NCBI GenBank assembly: GCA_050948865.1
Contig: JBMNEQ010000002.1
Location: 186,001 to 250,000 of the forward strand
Reading direction: 5' to 3'
DNA from: SKGN01 sp050948865
GTDB taxonomy: Bacteria > Bacillota_I > Bacilli_A > RF39 > UBA660
Length of the DNA stretch: 64,000 bases
Below the pieces are notes generated by a model. It was not told the origin of the DNA and made no database searches. It saw only the letters and a list, made by a program, of their open reading frames with translations. Within the stretch, counting starts at the first letter, position 1. Each line of letters begins with the position of its first letter. A program made the position numbers and the translations under genes. Shown piece after piece: positions 42,631 through 52,014 of this stretch.

Positions 42631-43962
42631 ATTTAAAACTTCTATTTCTTCTTGTTCTTCATCTGTTCCTAAAGTAATTTCATCACTTAAATGAAGGCCT
42701 CCACTTTCTTTACTAATATTACTTTCTTTAATAGCAGTATTTAAACTATAGCGATAATCTTTAGTTTTACCTTCTAAATCATCATCAAGTTCGATTAATT
42801 TTAAAACTTCTTCACAGGTAGTATAACCATTGACTACTTTTTCTAAACCATCTTGAAGAAGGGTAGTAACATCAGATTTATAAACTAACTCTCTTAATTT
42901 TTCTTTACTAACACCTTCGGCAATAGCATCTCTTATTTCTTGATTGATAAGTAATACTTCATGAATCGCAATTCTTCCTCTATAACCATTACTACATTCT
43001 TCACATCCTTCAGCTGAATATATTTCTTTTATATCTAAATCAAGGACTGTTTTGAATAAATCTCTTTCATATTGGTTAGTTGGTCTTAATTTACGACATT
43101 TGGTATGTAAACGACGAGCCAGTTTTTGGGAAACAATTCCTTCAAGAGCACTCGCTAATAAATAGCGTTCAACTTCCATATCAAGTAGTCTTTCAATGGT
43201 ATTAAGAGAGTTATTAGTATGTAAGGTTGATAAGACTAAGTGTCCTGTAATGGACGCTCTAACAGCAATTCTAGCTGTTTCTGTATCTCTAATTTCTCCA
43301 ATCATAATAATATTGGGGTCTTGTCTTAAAACAGATCTTAAAACATTAGCAAAAGTTAAACCAATATCACTATTAACTTGAACTTGGTTAACACCTTGTA
43401 AGTCCATTTCCACAGGATCTTCAACAGAAATAACATTAGTGTATTCTTTATTTAATCTTTGTAAAACAGCATAAACAGTAGTTGATTTCCCACTACCAGT
43501 AGCTCCAGTAACTAAAATAATACCATTAGGAACTGCAATCATTTCTATTAACTTTTTAAAGTTATTTTCACTAAAACCTAAATGTTCAAGACCTTTTAAA
43601 CTCATTTCAAAATCCAAGATTCGAATAACTATTTTTTCCCCTTCATTAGTAGGTAAAGAAGAAACCCGCAAATCAAGAGCAACATCTTTTAACATTGTTT
43701 GGACCGCTCCATCTTGGGGTAACCTAACTTCTGTAATATTCATTCCTGATATAATTTTAACTCTAGTAATTAAATTTCTTTTTAAAGTATTAGGAATAGT
43801 AGCATAATCCATTAATTGACCATCGATTCTAATTCTTACTTTCATAAAATCAATCATTGGATCAAAGTGGATATCACTAGCTCCTCTTTTAACAGCATCA
43901 AGTATAATTTCATTAACTACTTCTACAATCGGTAATTTATCAAAATCAAAACTTCTTATCAC
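42628..43962 (-). CDS. pilB: Type II/IV secretion ATPase (PilB/GspE/ComGA family)
   Basis: Cytoplasmic hexameric ATPase powering pilus or pseudopilus assembly, 444 aa. Motifs: Walker A GATGSGKST, Asp box, Walker B IIMIGEIRDTETA, His box THLVLSTLHTNN-type. The usual tetracysteine zinc site is altered at its first position: HTKC replaces CxxC while GCEEC is intact. It begins with GTG at 43962. It is divergent from two pseudopilin-like genes. The N-terminal MshEN/GspE-N region is short, as in ComGA. Confidence 0.94.
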   Translation of the reverse strand: MIRSFDFDKLPIVEVVNEIILDAVKRGASDIHFDPMIDFMKVRIRIDGQLMDYATIPNTLKRNLITRVKIISGMNITEVRLPQDGAVQTMLKDVALDLRVSSLPTNEGEKIVIRILDFEMSLKGLEHLGFSENNFKKLIEMIAVPNGIILVTGATGSGKSTTVYAVLQRLNKEYTNVISVEDPVEMDLQGVNQVQVNSDIGLTFANVLRSVLRQDPNIIMIGEIRDTETARIAVRASITGHLVLSTLHTNNSLNTIERLLDMEVERYLLASALEGIVSQKLARRLHTKCRKLRPTNQYERDLFKTVLDLDIKEIYSAEGCEECSNGYRGRIAIHEVLLINQEIRDAIAEGVSKEKLRELVYKSDVTTLLQDGLEKVVNGYTTCEEVLKLIELDDDLEGKTKDYRYSLNTAIKESNISKESGGLHLSDEITLGTDEEQEEIEVLN

Positions 43963-44058
43963 CTTATCACCCTTATCTTATTCTTAATTAGACTAGTATT
44001 TATTATATTTATATTATATAATATTAAATATAAGATAGCAACAATATGAGGTGATAAA

Positions 44059-44544
44059 TTGAATAAATTAACAAAAAAAGGTTTTTTTGCAGTAGAAACA
44101 CTAGTGGTAGTTACGATTGCTATTACTGTTTTAACTATCTTTTATCGCCAAATATCTGTTTTATATAATAGTTATGAAGATAGTTTTTATTATAATAGAG
44201 TTAATGGTCTTTATGCTGCGAATAATATTAAAGTTTTTTTAATCCAAAATAATCTTATTAATTTAGGGGGAAATGATATTAAAGAAATTGAAAATACAAC
44301 TGATTTTTACAGGAAGTTAATTAGTCTTTCTAATATTGATAAGGTTTATTTAACTAAATATAATCTTAATGAGGTTATAGATGATTTAAATAATTCTAAT
44401 TATGATATTTTATTTAGGCAATATCTTAAAACTTTAAAGTTATTAACTGATGATGATTCAGGTAATTTATATCGGGTGATTGTTTCTTTTCATGATGGAA
44501 CTTACGCGAGTGTTATTTTAGATAATAGTTTGGAATTGAGGTAA
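44059..44544 (+). CDS. Prepilin-like protein (minor pseudopilin)
   Basis: 161 aa, starting with TTG at 44059 behind GAGGTGAT. The leader NKLTKKG|FFAVETLVVVTIAITVLTIFY has a prepilin-peptidase site with Glu at position 5 of the mature part and a hydrophobic helix. The rest is acidic with an Asn/Asp-rich centre and no recognised family. It pairs with the next gene (4-base gap) opposite pilB. It could be a minor pilin of the pilus whose major subunits are at 14-17.6 kb. Confidence 0.82.
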   Translation: MNKLTKKGFFAVETLVVVTIAITVLTIFYRQISVLYNSYEDSFYYNRVNGLYAANNIKVFLIQNNLINLGGNDIKEIENTTDFYRKLISLSNIDKVYLTKYNLNEVIDDLNNSNYDILFRQYLKTLKLLTDDDSGNLYRVIVSFHDGTYASVILDNSLELR

Positions 44545-44548
44545 AAGA

Positions 44549-45046
44549 ATGAATAAAAAGGGATTTTCCACAGTTGAATTAGTAGTTAGTTTTATTATTG
44601 CTTCTTTAATTATTGCGGCGATGTATAGGGCTACTTTATCACTTAATGAAAAACTATTATATCATCAACATCTTTCTAATATTACTGTTTATATAGGAAC
44701 TTTAACTAATAATATTTATGAAGATTTAATTGATAATATAGATAATCCTTTAACTGGGGTTAGTGATTGTGGAGAAGGTTGTTTTGCTTTAACTTTTAAA
44801 GATTCAAAAACAAAGGAAGTAAAAATTAATCAAGAAAATAATACTTTTTCGTATGATAATATTGTGGAAAAACTACCTAGTGATTTTCAGTTTAATTCTT
44901 CCGGAATGAGCGCTAAAATTATCTCAGAAAATATGTCAGAAGATTATCATGATAGTATTTTTATTTTAACTGTTCCTATTATAAGTAAAATCTATGATGA
45001 TAAGTTTTCTATAGAGATTGTTTATACTTATGATAGTAGAAAATAA
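44549..45046 (+). CDS. Prepilin-like protein (minor pseudopilin) 2
   Basis: 165 aa. The leader NKKG|FSTVELVVSFIIASLIIAAMY is a typical type IV prepilin N-terminus with Glu5. Two cysteines in SDCGEGCF might form a disulfide. The C-terminal 19 bases overlap the convergent ylbJ gene. No pilC or prepilin peptidase gene is visible next to this pair. Confidence 0.82.
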   Translation: MNKKGFSTVELVVSFIIASLIIAAMYRATLSLNEKLLYHQHLSNITVYIGTLTNNIYEDLIDNIDNPLTGVSDCGEGCFALTFKDSKTKEVKINQENNTFSYDNIVEKLPSDFQFNSSGMSAKIISENMSEDYHDSIFILTVPIISKIYDDKFSIEIVYTYDSRK

Positions 45047-46008
45047 TAATCAAAAAGAAAGTAAACAAGTAAACCAGCGATGGAAGCATGAAGGATTCTT
45101 CCTATTAAAAAGGGAAGATATTTTATTTTAGTATCACTTATTATGCTAATTGTTTGCATATGAACACTAAGCCCTCCAAAGGAAATAAACATGGTTGCTA
45201 AAATAGTTTTATTTTTTAAGGGAATAGGTAATAAACTAACATATTTTAAACCTTGAGTCATTTCAAAAATACCATTTAAAATTGCTTGATTATAGGCTGA
45301 TAGATTAACGTTATTATCAATGATAGTTGTTAGGATTAAAAACATAGTAATTACTCCTAAAATTAAAAAAAGAGTTTTTATCGAGTTCATTAAAGATTTA
45401 GTGATTAGTTCTCCAAAGTTTAATTGATTACTAATTCTTTTTTTATGTAGAGCATTAATAGCTCTTTTTAAAGAGATAGAAAAATTATCTTTTTTACTAA
45501 TGTAATAATTTCTAAATAACAGACCAATAATAAAATTACTAAAATAATGACAAACTAAGATTAAAAGACCAACCTCTTTATTATTTAAAAACATAATAGA
45601 GATTGCTCCTAAAATAAAAAGAGGGCTAGAAAAATGAGTAAAAGTTAATAACTTACTTGCTTCTTGTTTATTAATTAATCCTTCTAAATATAGTTCTTTA
45701 GTGTATTTAGCTCCACTAGGAGATCCACTTAACATACTTAAGACTAAAGCAAAAGAAGATTCACCCTTTAGTTTAAATAAACTATACATAAAAGGTTTTA
45801 ATATTTCTCCTAAGAAAGAAGCAAAACCACAACTAATTAGTAAATCAGCAATCACAAAAAAGGGAAAAAGAGAAGGAAAGATATTCGCTTCCCAAATTGT
45901 TAAAGAAAATTTGACAGTTTTTAAAATGCTTTTGGATTCTATTAATATTTCTAAACCAATAAATAGTATAATAATAATAATGAAAATGCTTAAAAACTTT
46001 CTTTTCAT
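45028..46008 (-). CDS. ylbJ: YlbJ-like sporulation membrane protein
   Basis: Polytopic membrane protein, 326 aa, about eight hydrophobic segments. The YlbJ core is recognisable: NIFPSLFPFFVIADLLISCG, then MLSGSPSGAKY and FGGLSVHMQT (paired re-entrant GSPSG- and GGLS-type motifs as in nucleoside-transporter-like folds). In B. subtilis ylbJ is sigma-E dependent and needed for spore heat resistance. It lies back-to-back with ylbL. Confidence 0.88.
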   Translation of the reverse strand: MKRKFLSIFIIIIILFIGLEILIESKSILKTVKFSLTIWEANIFPSLFPFFVIADLLISCGFASFLGEILKPFMYSLFKLKGESSFALVLSMLSGSPSGAKYTKELYLEGLINKQEASKLLTFTHFSSPLFILGAISIMFLNNKEVGLLILVCHYFSNFIIGLLFRNYYISKKDNFSISLKRAINALHKKRISNQLNFGELITKSLMNSIKTLFLILGVITMFLILTTIIDNNVNLSAYNQAILNGIFEMTQGLKYVSLLPIPLKNKTILATMFISFGGLSVHMQTISIISDTKIKYLPFLIGRILHASIAGLLVYFLFDYYFLLS

Positions 46009-46051
46009 AAATCCATCCTTTTGTTATAATATTTTTAGAAAGAGGTAACAG

Positions 46052-47065
46052 ATGTTTAGTAAAGTATATTCCTTTTTAAATAGATTTTTAAAAGAAAACT
46101 CTTATTTAGTTCTTGGTTTAATTTGTTTTAGTTTAGTTATTAATATTCCTTTACCTTATTATGTTCATACTACTGGAGGAATAATTAATATTTCTGATAA
46201 AGTAATTGTAGAAAAGGAATATTTGGAAGTTGGAAGTTTAAATTTAAGTTATGTAACAGAAGTTAAAGGGAATGTGATGACAGTTCTTTTAGCGATGGTG
46301 ATTCCAAATTGGGATTTAATTAAAAGTAAAGAAGTAAAATTAGGGAAAGAAACTGTAGAAGAAGTTGATTTTCGTAGTAAATTATTTTTAGAGGAGGCTA
46401 ATCAAAATGCTGTTTTTTTAGCTTATCAGGCTGCAGAAAAGGAAATTAAAATCAAAAAGGGTTTTAATCATGTTGTTTATATAGATGATTTAGCAGAAAC
46501 AGATTTAAAAATTAAAGATAAAATATTAAAGGTTAATGATTTAACTATTAACTCTGTTATTGAATATAATGATATTGTTAGTCAAAGTAAGATTGGGGAT
46601 ACTTTAAAGTTATTAGTTTTAACAAATAATAATCAAGAAGTAGAAAAAAAGATCAAAGTAATAAATTATTTAGGGAAAAAGATAACAGGTATTTATTTTG
46701 TTTCTATCTATGAATATGAAACTAATCCTAAAATAGAATTTAATTTTAAAAAGTCTGAATCTGGTTCTAGTGGTGGTTTAATGACAGCTTTATCTATTTA
46801 TAATAAGTTAACTAAAACAGATATTACTAAAGGTAAAAAGATTGTTGGAACAGGAGCAATTGATCAAGAGGGTAATGTGGAAGAAATAAGTGGTTTAGCT
46901 TATAAATTAGCTGGAAGTGTTAAGGAAAAAGCAGAAATATTTTTAGTTCCTAGTGGTGAAAATTATCAAGAAGCAATGAAGTTAAAAAAAGAAAGAAATT
47001 ATAATATTTCTATTGTAGGAGTTAATACTTTTCAAGAAGCACTTAATTATTTAAATAATATGTAA
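46052..47065 (+). CDS. ylbL: PDZ/Lon-like S16 serine protease (YlbL family)
   Basis: Membrane-anchored protease, 337 aa. An N-terminal membrane segment (about 17-35) is followed by a PDZ domain (about 130-200) and a Lon-type proteolytic domain with catalytic Ser in ESGSSGGLMTAL and the Lys in LAYKLAGSVKEKAE. The YlbJ-YlbL neighbourhood matches Bacillus, minus ylbK. The B. subtilis homologue (YlbL/DdcP) can act in DNA-damage checkpoint recovery; that role is family knowledge. Confidence 0.9.
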   Translation: MFSKVYSFLNRFLKENSYLVLGLICFSLVINIPLPYYVHTTGGIINISDKVIVEKEYLEVGSLNLSYVTEVKGNVMTVLLAMVIPNWDLIKSKEVKLGKETVEEVDFRSKLFLEEANQNAVFLAYQAAEKEIKIKKGFNHVVYIDDLAETDLKIKDKILKVNDLTINSVIEYNDIVSQSKIGDTLKLLVLTNNNQEVEKKIKVINYLGKKITGIYFVSIYEYETNPKIEFNFKKSESGSSGGLMTALSIYNKLTKTDITKGKKIVGTGAIDQEGNVEEISGLAYKLAGSVKEKAEIFLVPSGENYQEAMKLKKERNYNISIVGVNTFQEALNYLNNM

Positions 47066-47076
47066 AGGGGGATTTT

Positions 47077-47394
47077 ATGAAAAAAACTGTTAATTTAATT
47101 ATAAAAGAAAGGTTAAATGAATTCCCAAGAAGATTAAATAAAATACCTTATTTTGTGATTCCTTTAGAAGATGGTCAATTTAAACTTAAGGAATTACCAA
47201 TTAATTTTACTGGTTATTTTAAAGAATATTTAAAACAAAATAATTATAAATTAGGGATTGTTCTTTTAGATGAAGAAAAGCAAAGGTTAAATAAAAAAGA
47301 AGATCTTGTTAAAACTTATTTTCAAGATGAAAATGGATTATGTGATGCTAAGATATATGAATTAAGAAAAACCAAGAGAAAGAAGAGGAGATAG
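47077..47394 (+). CDS. Hypothetical basic protein
   Basis: Not recognised. 105 aa, soluble, with a strongly basic C-terminus (RKTKRKKRR). It follows ylbL by 11 bases with GGGGG upstream, so it is probably in the same operon. In Bacillus ylbM and ylbN follow ylbL, but I see no convincing match to either. The basic tail suggests nucleic-acid or membrane surface binding, which is only a guess. Confidence 0.68.
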   Translation: MKKTVNLIIKERLNEFPRRLNKIPYFVIPLEDGQFKLKELPINFTGYFKEYLKQNNYKLGIVLLDEEKQRLNKKEDLVKTYFQDENGLCDAKIYELRKTKRKKRR

Positions 47395-47419
47395 AGAATA
47401 CTATTTTCTTTTTTTGTGC

Positions 47420-47425
47420 TATACT
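47420..47425 (+). promoter_or_regulatory. Short-leader extended -10 box for mutS
   Basis: TGC-TATACT, an extended -10, ends 16 nt before the ATG at 47441. GGTGG is the only ribosome site and would lie at the very 5' end of the transcript. Confidence 0.62.
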
Positions 47426-47440
47426 TTTATTGGTGGTTGT

Positions 47441-49984
47441 ATGAAAAGAAAAGATATTGATAAATCTAAATTAACACCAATGATGAAACAATATATGGAG
47501 ATAAAAGATCAATATGAAGATGTTATTTTAATGTATCGTTTAGGAGATTTTTATGAAATGTTTTTTGAAGATGCTTACACTGCTTCTAGAGAATTAGAAT
47601 TAGTTTTAACAGGAAGAAGTGCTGGTTTAAAAGAACGAATTCCCATGTGTGGAGTTCCTCATCATGCTGTAAATGGTTATTTAGAAAAATTAATTGATAA
47701 AGGTTATAAAGTTGGATTATGTGAACAAGTAGAAGATCCTAAAGAAGCGAAAGGGATAGTTAAAAGGGAAGTTTTACAAATAGTTTCTAAGGGAACTATT
47801 ATGAATGGAGAACTATTAGATGAAAAAGTAAATAATTATATAGGAAATGTTTATAGTTTTAAACATTGTTTTGTGATTGGTTATACTGATATTTCTACAG
47901 GGGAATTAGGAGCTATCATGATAGAAAATAATCTAAATAAATTAGTTTTAGAATTAGTTTCTTTAGGTTTAAATGAGGTAATTATTTCTGATGAAGTAGA
48001 TAAAAGTATTATTTCTTTATTAAGAACAAGATATAAAATGGTTGTCTCTGTTTATAACAATATTTTAGAAGAAGAAATATATAAACATTTATATCAAGAT
48101 CTTCAAGATATTAGATATGTAGAAACAATAAAACATTTATTAACTTATTTAAGTGAGACGCAAAAAAGAAGTTTAAATCATTTACAAAAAGTTAAAATAA
48201 AAAATAATAATGAATATTTAAAAATGGATCTTTCAACGAAAAAGAATCTAGAATTAACAGAAAACTTTCGTTTAAAAACAAGAAATTATTCTTTATTATG
48301 GTTACTGGATAAAACAAAAACAGCAATGGGAAGTAGAATGTTAAAGAATTTTATTGAAAATCCTTTAACTGATAAAGAAGAAATAAATAAACGTTATGAT
48401 ATGATTAATCGTTTATTAGAAGAATTTATTTTAAAAGAAGATTTACAAAAATTATTAAGTGAAGTTTATGATTTAGAAAGATTATGTGGAAGAATTTCTT
48501 ATGGAAATGCTAATGCTAAAGATTTAATTCAATTAAAAAGATCTTTAAAAGTAATTCCAGCGATAAAAGATATTTTAGAAAAATTAAATTTTTATGAAAA
48601 AATAAATTTCTTAGATTCTTTATATCAATTATTAGAAAAAAGTATTTATGAAAATCCTCCTTATACTTTAAAAGAAGGTTATTTAATTAAAGATGGATAT
48701 AATGAATTATTAGATGAACTTAAAATAAATCGTAAAGGTGGTAAAGATTTTATTGCTAAACTAGAACAAGAGGAAAGAAAAAGAACAGGCATTAAAAATT
48801 TAAAAGTAGGATTTAATAAGATTTTTGGTTATTATATTGAAGTTTCTAAAGGAAATATTGGTTTGATTAAAGATGAGTTTGGTTATGAAAGAAAACAAAC
48901 TTTAGCTAATTGTGAGCGCTATATTACTCCTTTATTAAAAGAAAAAGAAGTTTTGATTTTGGGGGCGGAAGAAAAGATTATTAATTTAGAATATGAATTA
49001 TTTATGGAAATTAGAGAAGAGACTAAAAAGTATATTTATCAAATTCAAGAAGTAGCGAAAGTTATTTCTAAAATCGATGTTTTACAGTCTTTTGCTACTA
49101 TAACAGAAGAAAATAATTATGTTCGTCCTCTTTTAAGAGAAGAAAAATATTTAAAAATATTAGAAAATAGGCATCCTATTGTCGAAAAGGTAATGGAAGA
49201 AGAATTTGTTCCTAATGATATTTTAATGAGTGAAGATATTGATATTCTTTTAATAACAGGTCCTAATATGGCGGGGAAATCTACTTATATGAGACAATTA
49301 GCTTTAACAGTTATAATGGCTCAAATAGGGTGCTTTGTTCCCGCTAAAGAGGCTATAATGCCTATCTTTGATAAGATCTTTACGAGAATTGGTGCTAGTG
49401 ATGATCTTGTTAGTGGGGAGTCTACTTTTATGGTAGAAATGATGGAAGCGAATAATGCTTTAATGAATGCTACTAAAAATAGTTTAATTTTATTTGATGA
49501 ACTTGGTCGAGGAACTGCTACCTATGATGGAATGAGTTTAGCTCAGGCGATAATTGAATATATTCATCAATATATTCAAGCTAAAACTTTGTTTTCTACT
49601 CATTATCATGAATTAGTTAGTTTAGAAAAAACTTTAAAAAGTTTAAAAAATGTTCATGTTAGTGCTCATGAAGAAGATGGGGAACTAACATTCTTACATC
49701 AAGTAAAAGATGGTTCTATTGATAAAAGTTATGGTATTCATGTTGCCAAATTAGCTTCTTTACCAAAAGAATTAATTAAAAGAGCTAATTTGATTTTAAA
49801 AGAATATGAAGAAAAAGGAGAAAGGGTAATTTATAAACAAATGGAGATGGAATTAACAACTTTAAATAAAGATAAGGATTTATTAAAAGAAGAATTAAAG
49901 AAAATTAATCCTTTAGAAATTACTCCTCTAGAAGCTTTAAATAAATTATATAATTTAAAAGAATTAATCAAAAAAGAGAAATAG
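47441..49984 (+). CDS. mutS: DNA mismatch repair protein MutS
   Basis: Mismatch-recognition ATPase, 847 aa. The N-terminal mismatch-binding domain begins LTPMMKQYMEIKDQYEDVILMYRLGDFYEMF, which includes the conserved F-x-E motif (FYEMF). ATPase motifs are GPNMAGKST, STFMVEM and DELGRGTATYDG. I chose ATG 47441 over the in-frame TTG 47414, which would include the -10 box. No mutL follows; nusB comes next. Confidence 0.96.
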   Translation: MKRKDIDKSKLTPMMKQYMEIKDQYEDVILMYRLGDFYEMFFEDAYTASRELELVLTGRSAGLKERIPMCGVPHHAVNGYLEKLIDKGYKVGLCEQVEDPKEAKGIVKREVLQIVSKGTIMNGELLDEKVNNYIGNVYSFKHCFVIGYTDISTGELGAIMIENNLNKLVLELVSLGLNEVIISDEVDKSIISLLRTRYKMVVSVYNNILEEEIYKHLYQDLQDIRYVETIKHLLTYLSETQKRSLNHLQKVKIKNNNEYLKMDLSTKKNLELTENFRLKTRNYSLLWLLDKTKTAMGSRMLKNFIENPLTDKEEINKRYDMINRLLEEFILKEDLQKLLSEVYDLERLCGRISYGNANAKDLIQLKRSLKVIPAIKDILEKLNFYEKINFLDSLYQLLEKSIYENPPYTLKEGYLIKDGYNELLDELKINRKGGKDFIAKLEQEERKRTGIKNLKVGFNKIFGYYIEVSKGNIGLIKDEFGYERKQTLANCERYITPLLKEKEVLILGAEEKIINLEYELFMEIREETKKYIYQIQEVAKVISKIDVLQSFATITEENNYVRPLLREEKYLKILENRHPIVEKVMEEEFVPNDILMSEDIDILLITGPNMAGKSTYMRQLALTVIMAQIGCFVPAKEAIMPIFDKIFTRIGASDDLVSGESTFMVEMMEANNALMNATKNSLILFDELGRGTATYDGMSLAQAIIEYIHQYIQAKTLFSTHYHELVSLEKTLKSLKNVHVSAHEEDGELTFLHQVKDGSIDKSYGIHVAKLASLPKELIKRANLILKEYEEKGERVIYKQMEMELTTLNKDKDLLKEELKKINPLEITPLEALNKLYNLKELIKKEK

Positions 49985-50028
49985 TTAAATAATATTAATT
50001 GTGATAGAATAAACATGGAGGAACTTAT

Positions 50029-50430
50029 ATGACAAAAAGTAGAAGAGAACAAAGGCAAACAGCAATGATTATTTTATATCAAATTTTTTTATTTAAAAAA
50101 AGTAAAAACATGGAAGAAATAATGGGTTATATAAATAATCATTTAAAAATAGAAACAGATTTTGTTCAATCATTAGTTAATGGGGTTTTATCTAATTATG
50201 ATAAAATTATTAATCTAAGTAATAAGTATTTAAAAGAATGGAAATTAGAAAGATTAAATAAAGTGGATCAAGCAATATTAGGACTTGGAGTTTATGAACT
50301 TTTATATACATCTACTCCTGATCTTGTTTGTATTGATGAAGCGATAGAATTATCTAAATTATATTCTGATGAAGCAGTTTCTAAAATGATTAATGGAGTT
50401 TTAGATAAAATCTATCATAATGAAAAGTAG
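50029..50430 (+). CDS. nusB: Transcription antitermination factor NusB
   Basis: Small all-helical protein, 133 aa, binding boxA RNA with S10 in rRNA antitermination. Features include SRREQRQTAMIILYQ at the start, NKVDQAILGLGVYELLY in the middle and VCIDEAIELSKLYSDEAVSKMINGVLDKI near the end. It starts the nusB-xseA-xseB unit behind GGAGGAAC. Usual neighbours folD and ispA are missing. Confidence 0.95.
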   Translation: MTKSRREQRQTAMIILYQIFLFKKSKNMEEIMGYINNHLKIETDFVQSLVNGVLSNYDKIINLSNKYLKEWKLERLNKVDQAILGLGVYELLYTSTPDLVCIDEAIELSKLYSDEAVSKMINGVLDKIYHNEK

Positions 50431-50439
50431 GTGATTTAT

Positions 50440-51738
50440 TTGAATGATCAAGAAAAGTATTTATCTATTAGTGCGATTACTAAATATTTAAAACATAAAT
50501 TAGATAATGATAATCATTTACAAAATGTTTATTTAAAGGGGGAAATATCTAATTTTAAAGCTCATAGCCGGGGACATTTATATTTTTCTTTAAAAGATGA
50601 GAATAGTAAAATAAATGCGATTATGTTTTCTACTGCGGCAAGACAAGTAAGTTTTAAAATAGAAGAAGGAATGATGGTTTTAGTAAGAGGGAAAATAAGT
50701 GTTTATGAACCATTAGGAAATTATCAAATTTATATAGAAGAAATGTTAGAAGATGGAATAGGGAATCTTTATCTTGCTTATGAACAATTAAAAAAAGATT
50801 TAGCAAAAAAAGGTTACTTTGATGAAAAAAGAAAAAAACCTTTACCCCTTTTTCCAAGAAGGATTGGCATCGTTACTGCTCCTACAGGAGCGGCAATAAA
50901 AGATATTTTATCAACTATTAATCGACGTTATCCTCTTTGTCAAACGATTCTTTTTCCTTCTTTAGTGCAAGGACCAACGGCTCACTTAGAGATAGTTAAA
51001 CAAATGAAAAAAGCTTTTGAATATGAAATAGATCTTTTAATCATTGGAAGAGGTGGTGGTTCTATTGAGGATTTGTGGTCTTTTAATGAAAGAATAGTCG
51101 CAGAAACCATCTTTCACTCTCCGATTCCTATTATTAGTGCGGTTGGTCATGAAATAGATTTTACGATTAGTGATTTTGTAGCGGATAAAAGGGCTGCGAC
51201 ACCAACAGGAGCAGCAGAAATAGCAGTTCCTAATTTAGTAGATTTACTTAATCTTATTAATCAATATAAAATAAGAGCAAATGAATTTATTTACCATAAA
51301 TTAAAAAGCCAAAATTTAATTTTAAAAAAATTAAAAGAAAGTTATATTTTAAAAAATCCATTAACTATTTATCAAGCTAAAGAACAAACGCTTGACTATA
51401 TTCTTGAAAGATTAATAAAAAGTATGAACTTAGTTCTTTTTAATAAAAAGGTTTTATTTAATCAATTAGAAGAAAGTTATATTTTTAAAAAACCTTCTTC
51501 TTTATATGAAAGACCTAAACAAATTATAAAACATTATATAGAAAAATTAGAAGTTTTAAATCCTTTAAAAACTTTAAATAGAGGTTATGCTATTTTAAAA
51601 AAGGAAAATAAAGCTCTTTCTAGTATAAAAAATTTTCAAAAAGAGGACAATATTGATATAGTTTTACATGATGGTTTATTAAAAGCTAAAATTAAGGAAG
51701 TGGAGGAGAAAAAGGATGACAAAAACAGAAAAGTTTGA
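50440..51738 (+). CDS. xseA: Exodeoxyribonuclease VII large subunit
   Basis: Large subunit of the single-strand DNA exonuclease, 432 aa from TTG 50440. The N-terminal OB fold has YLKGEISNFKAHSRGHLYFSLKDE. The catalytic core shows RIGIVTAPTGAAIKDIL, GRGGGSIEDLWSFNER and SAVGHEIDFTISDFVADKRAATPTGAAE. Repeated coiled-coil segments follow. The GTG at 50431 is part of the GGTGATTT ribosome site, so I prefer the TTG. It overlaps xseB by 23 bases. Confidence 0.93.
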   Translation: MNDQEKYLSISAITKYLKHKLDNDNHLQNVYLKGEISNFKAHSRGHLYFSLKDENSKINAIMFSTAARQVSFKIEEGMMVLVRGKISVYEPLGNYQIYIEEMLEDGIGNLYLAYEQLKKDLAKKGYFDEKRKKPLPLFPRRIGIVTAPTGAAIKDILSTINRRYPLCQTILFPSLVQGPTAHLEIVKQMKKAFEYEIDLLIIGRGGGSIEDLWSFNERIVAETIFHSPIPIISAVGHEIDFTISDFVADKRAATPTGAAEIAVPNLVDLLNLINQYKIRANEFIYHKLKSQNLILKKLKESYILKNPLTIYQAKEQTLDYILERLIKSMNLVLFNKKVLFNQLEESYIFKKPSSLYERPKQIIKHYIEKLEVLNPLKTLNRGYAILKKENKALSSIKNFQKEDNIDIVLHDGLLKAKIKEVEEKKDDKNRKV

Positions 51739-51934
51739 GGAAAAATTAACCAAACTGGAACAAATTATTAAAAAATTAGAAGCTGGAGATGTTGATTTAG
51801 ATGAAGCGATTACTAAGTACACAGAAGCGATGAAATTAGCTAAAGAATGCTCTGACAAATTAACTAATGCTGAAGAACAAGTTAATAAAATTTTAAAAGA
51901 AAATGGTAAATTGGAAGACTTTGAAGTTGAATAA
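51716..51934 (+). CDS. xseB: Exodeoxyribonuclease VII small subunit
   Basis: Small helical subunit, 72 aa, with the family signature FEEKLTKLEQIIKKLEAGDVDLDEAITKYTEAMKL-type pattern (two helices, D-L-DEA turn). It begins inside xseA, giving coupled translation and the stoichiometry expected for the exonuclease VII complex. Confidence 0.95.
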   Translation: MTKTEKFEEKLTKLEQIIKKLEAGDVDLDEAITKYTEAMKLAKECSDKLTNAEEQVNKILKENGKLEDFEVE

Positions 51935-52014
51935 TTGGTATTAATTATTAACTATATTTTTAAAAATTTTAACCATAATAATAATGTAGTCTATGATTCA
52001 AAGGAGATGTTTTA

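Noticed and set aside
43196..43381. A plus-strand frame opposite pilB, and similar frames opposite uppS/cdsA, efp, glyS, xseA, mutS and the CofE-like gene.
   Set aside because: All are shadows of genes with clear motifs and lack ribosome binding sites.
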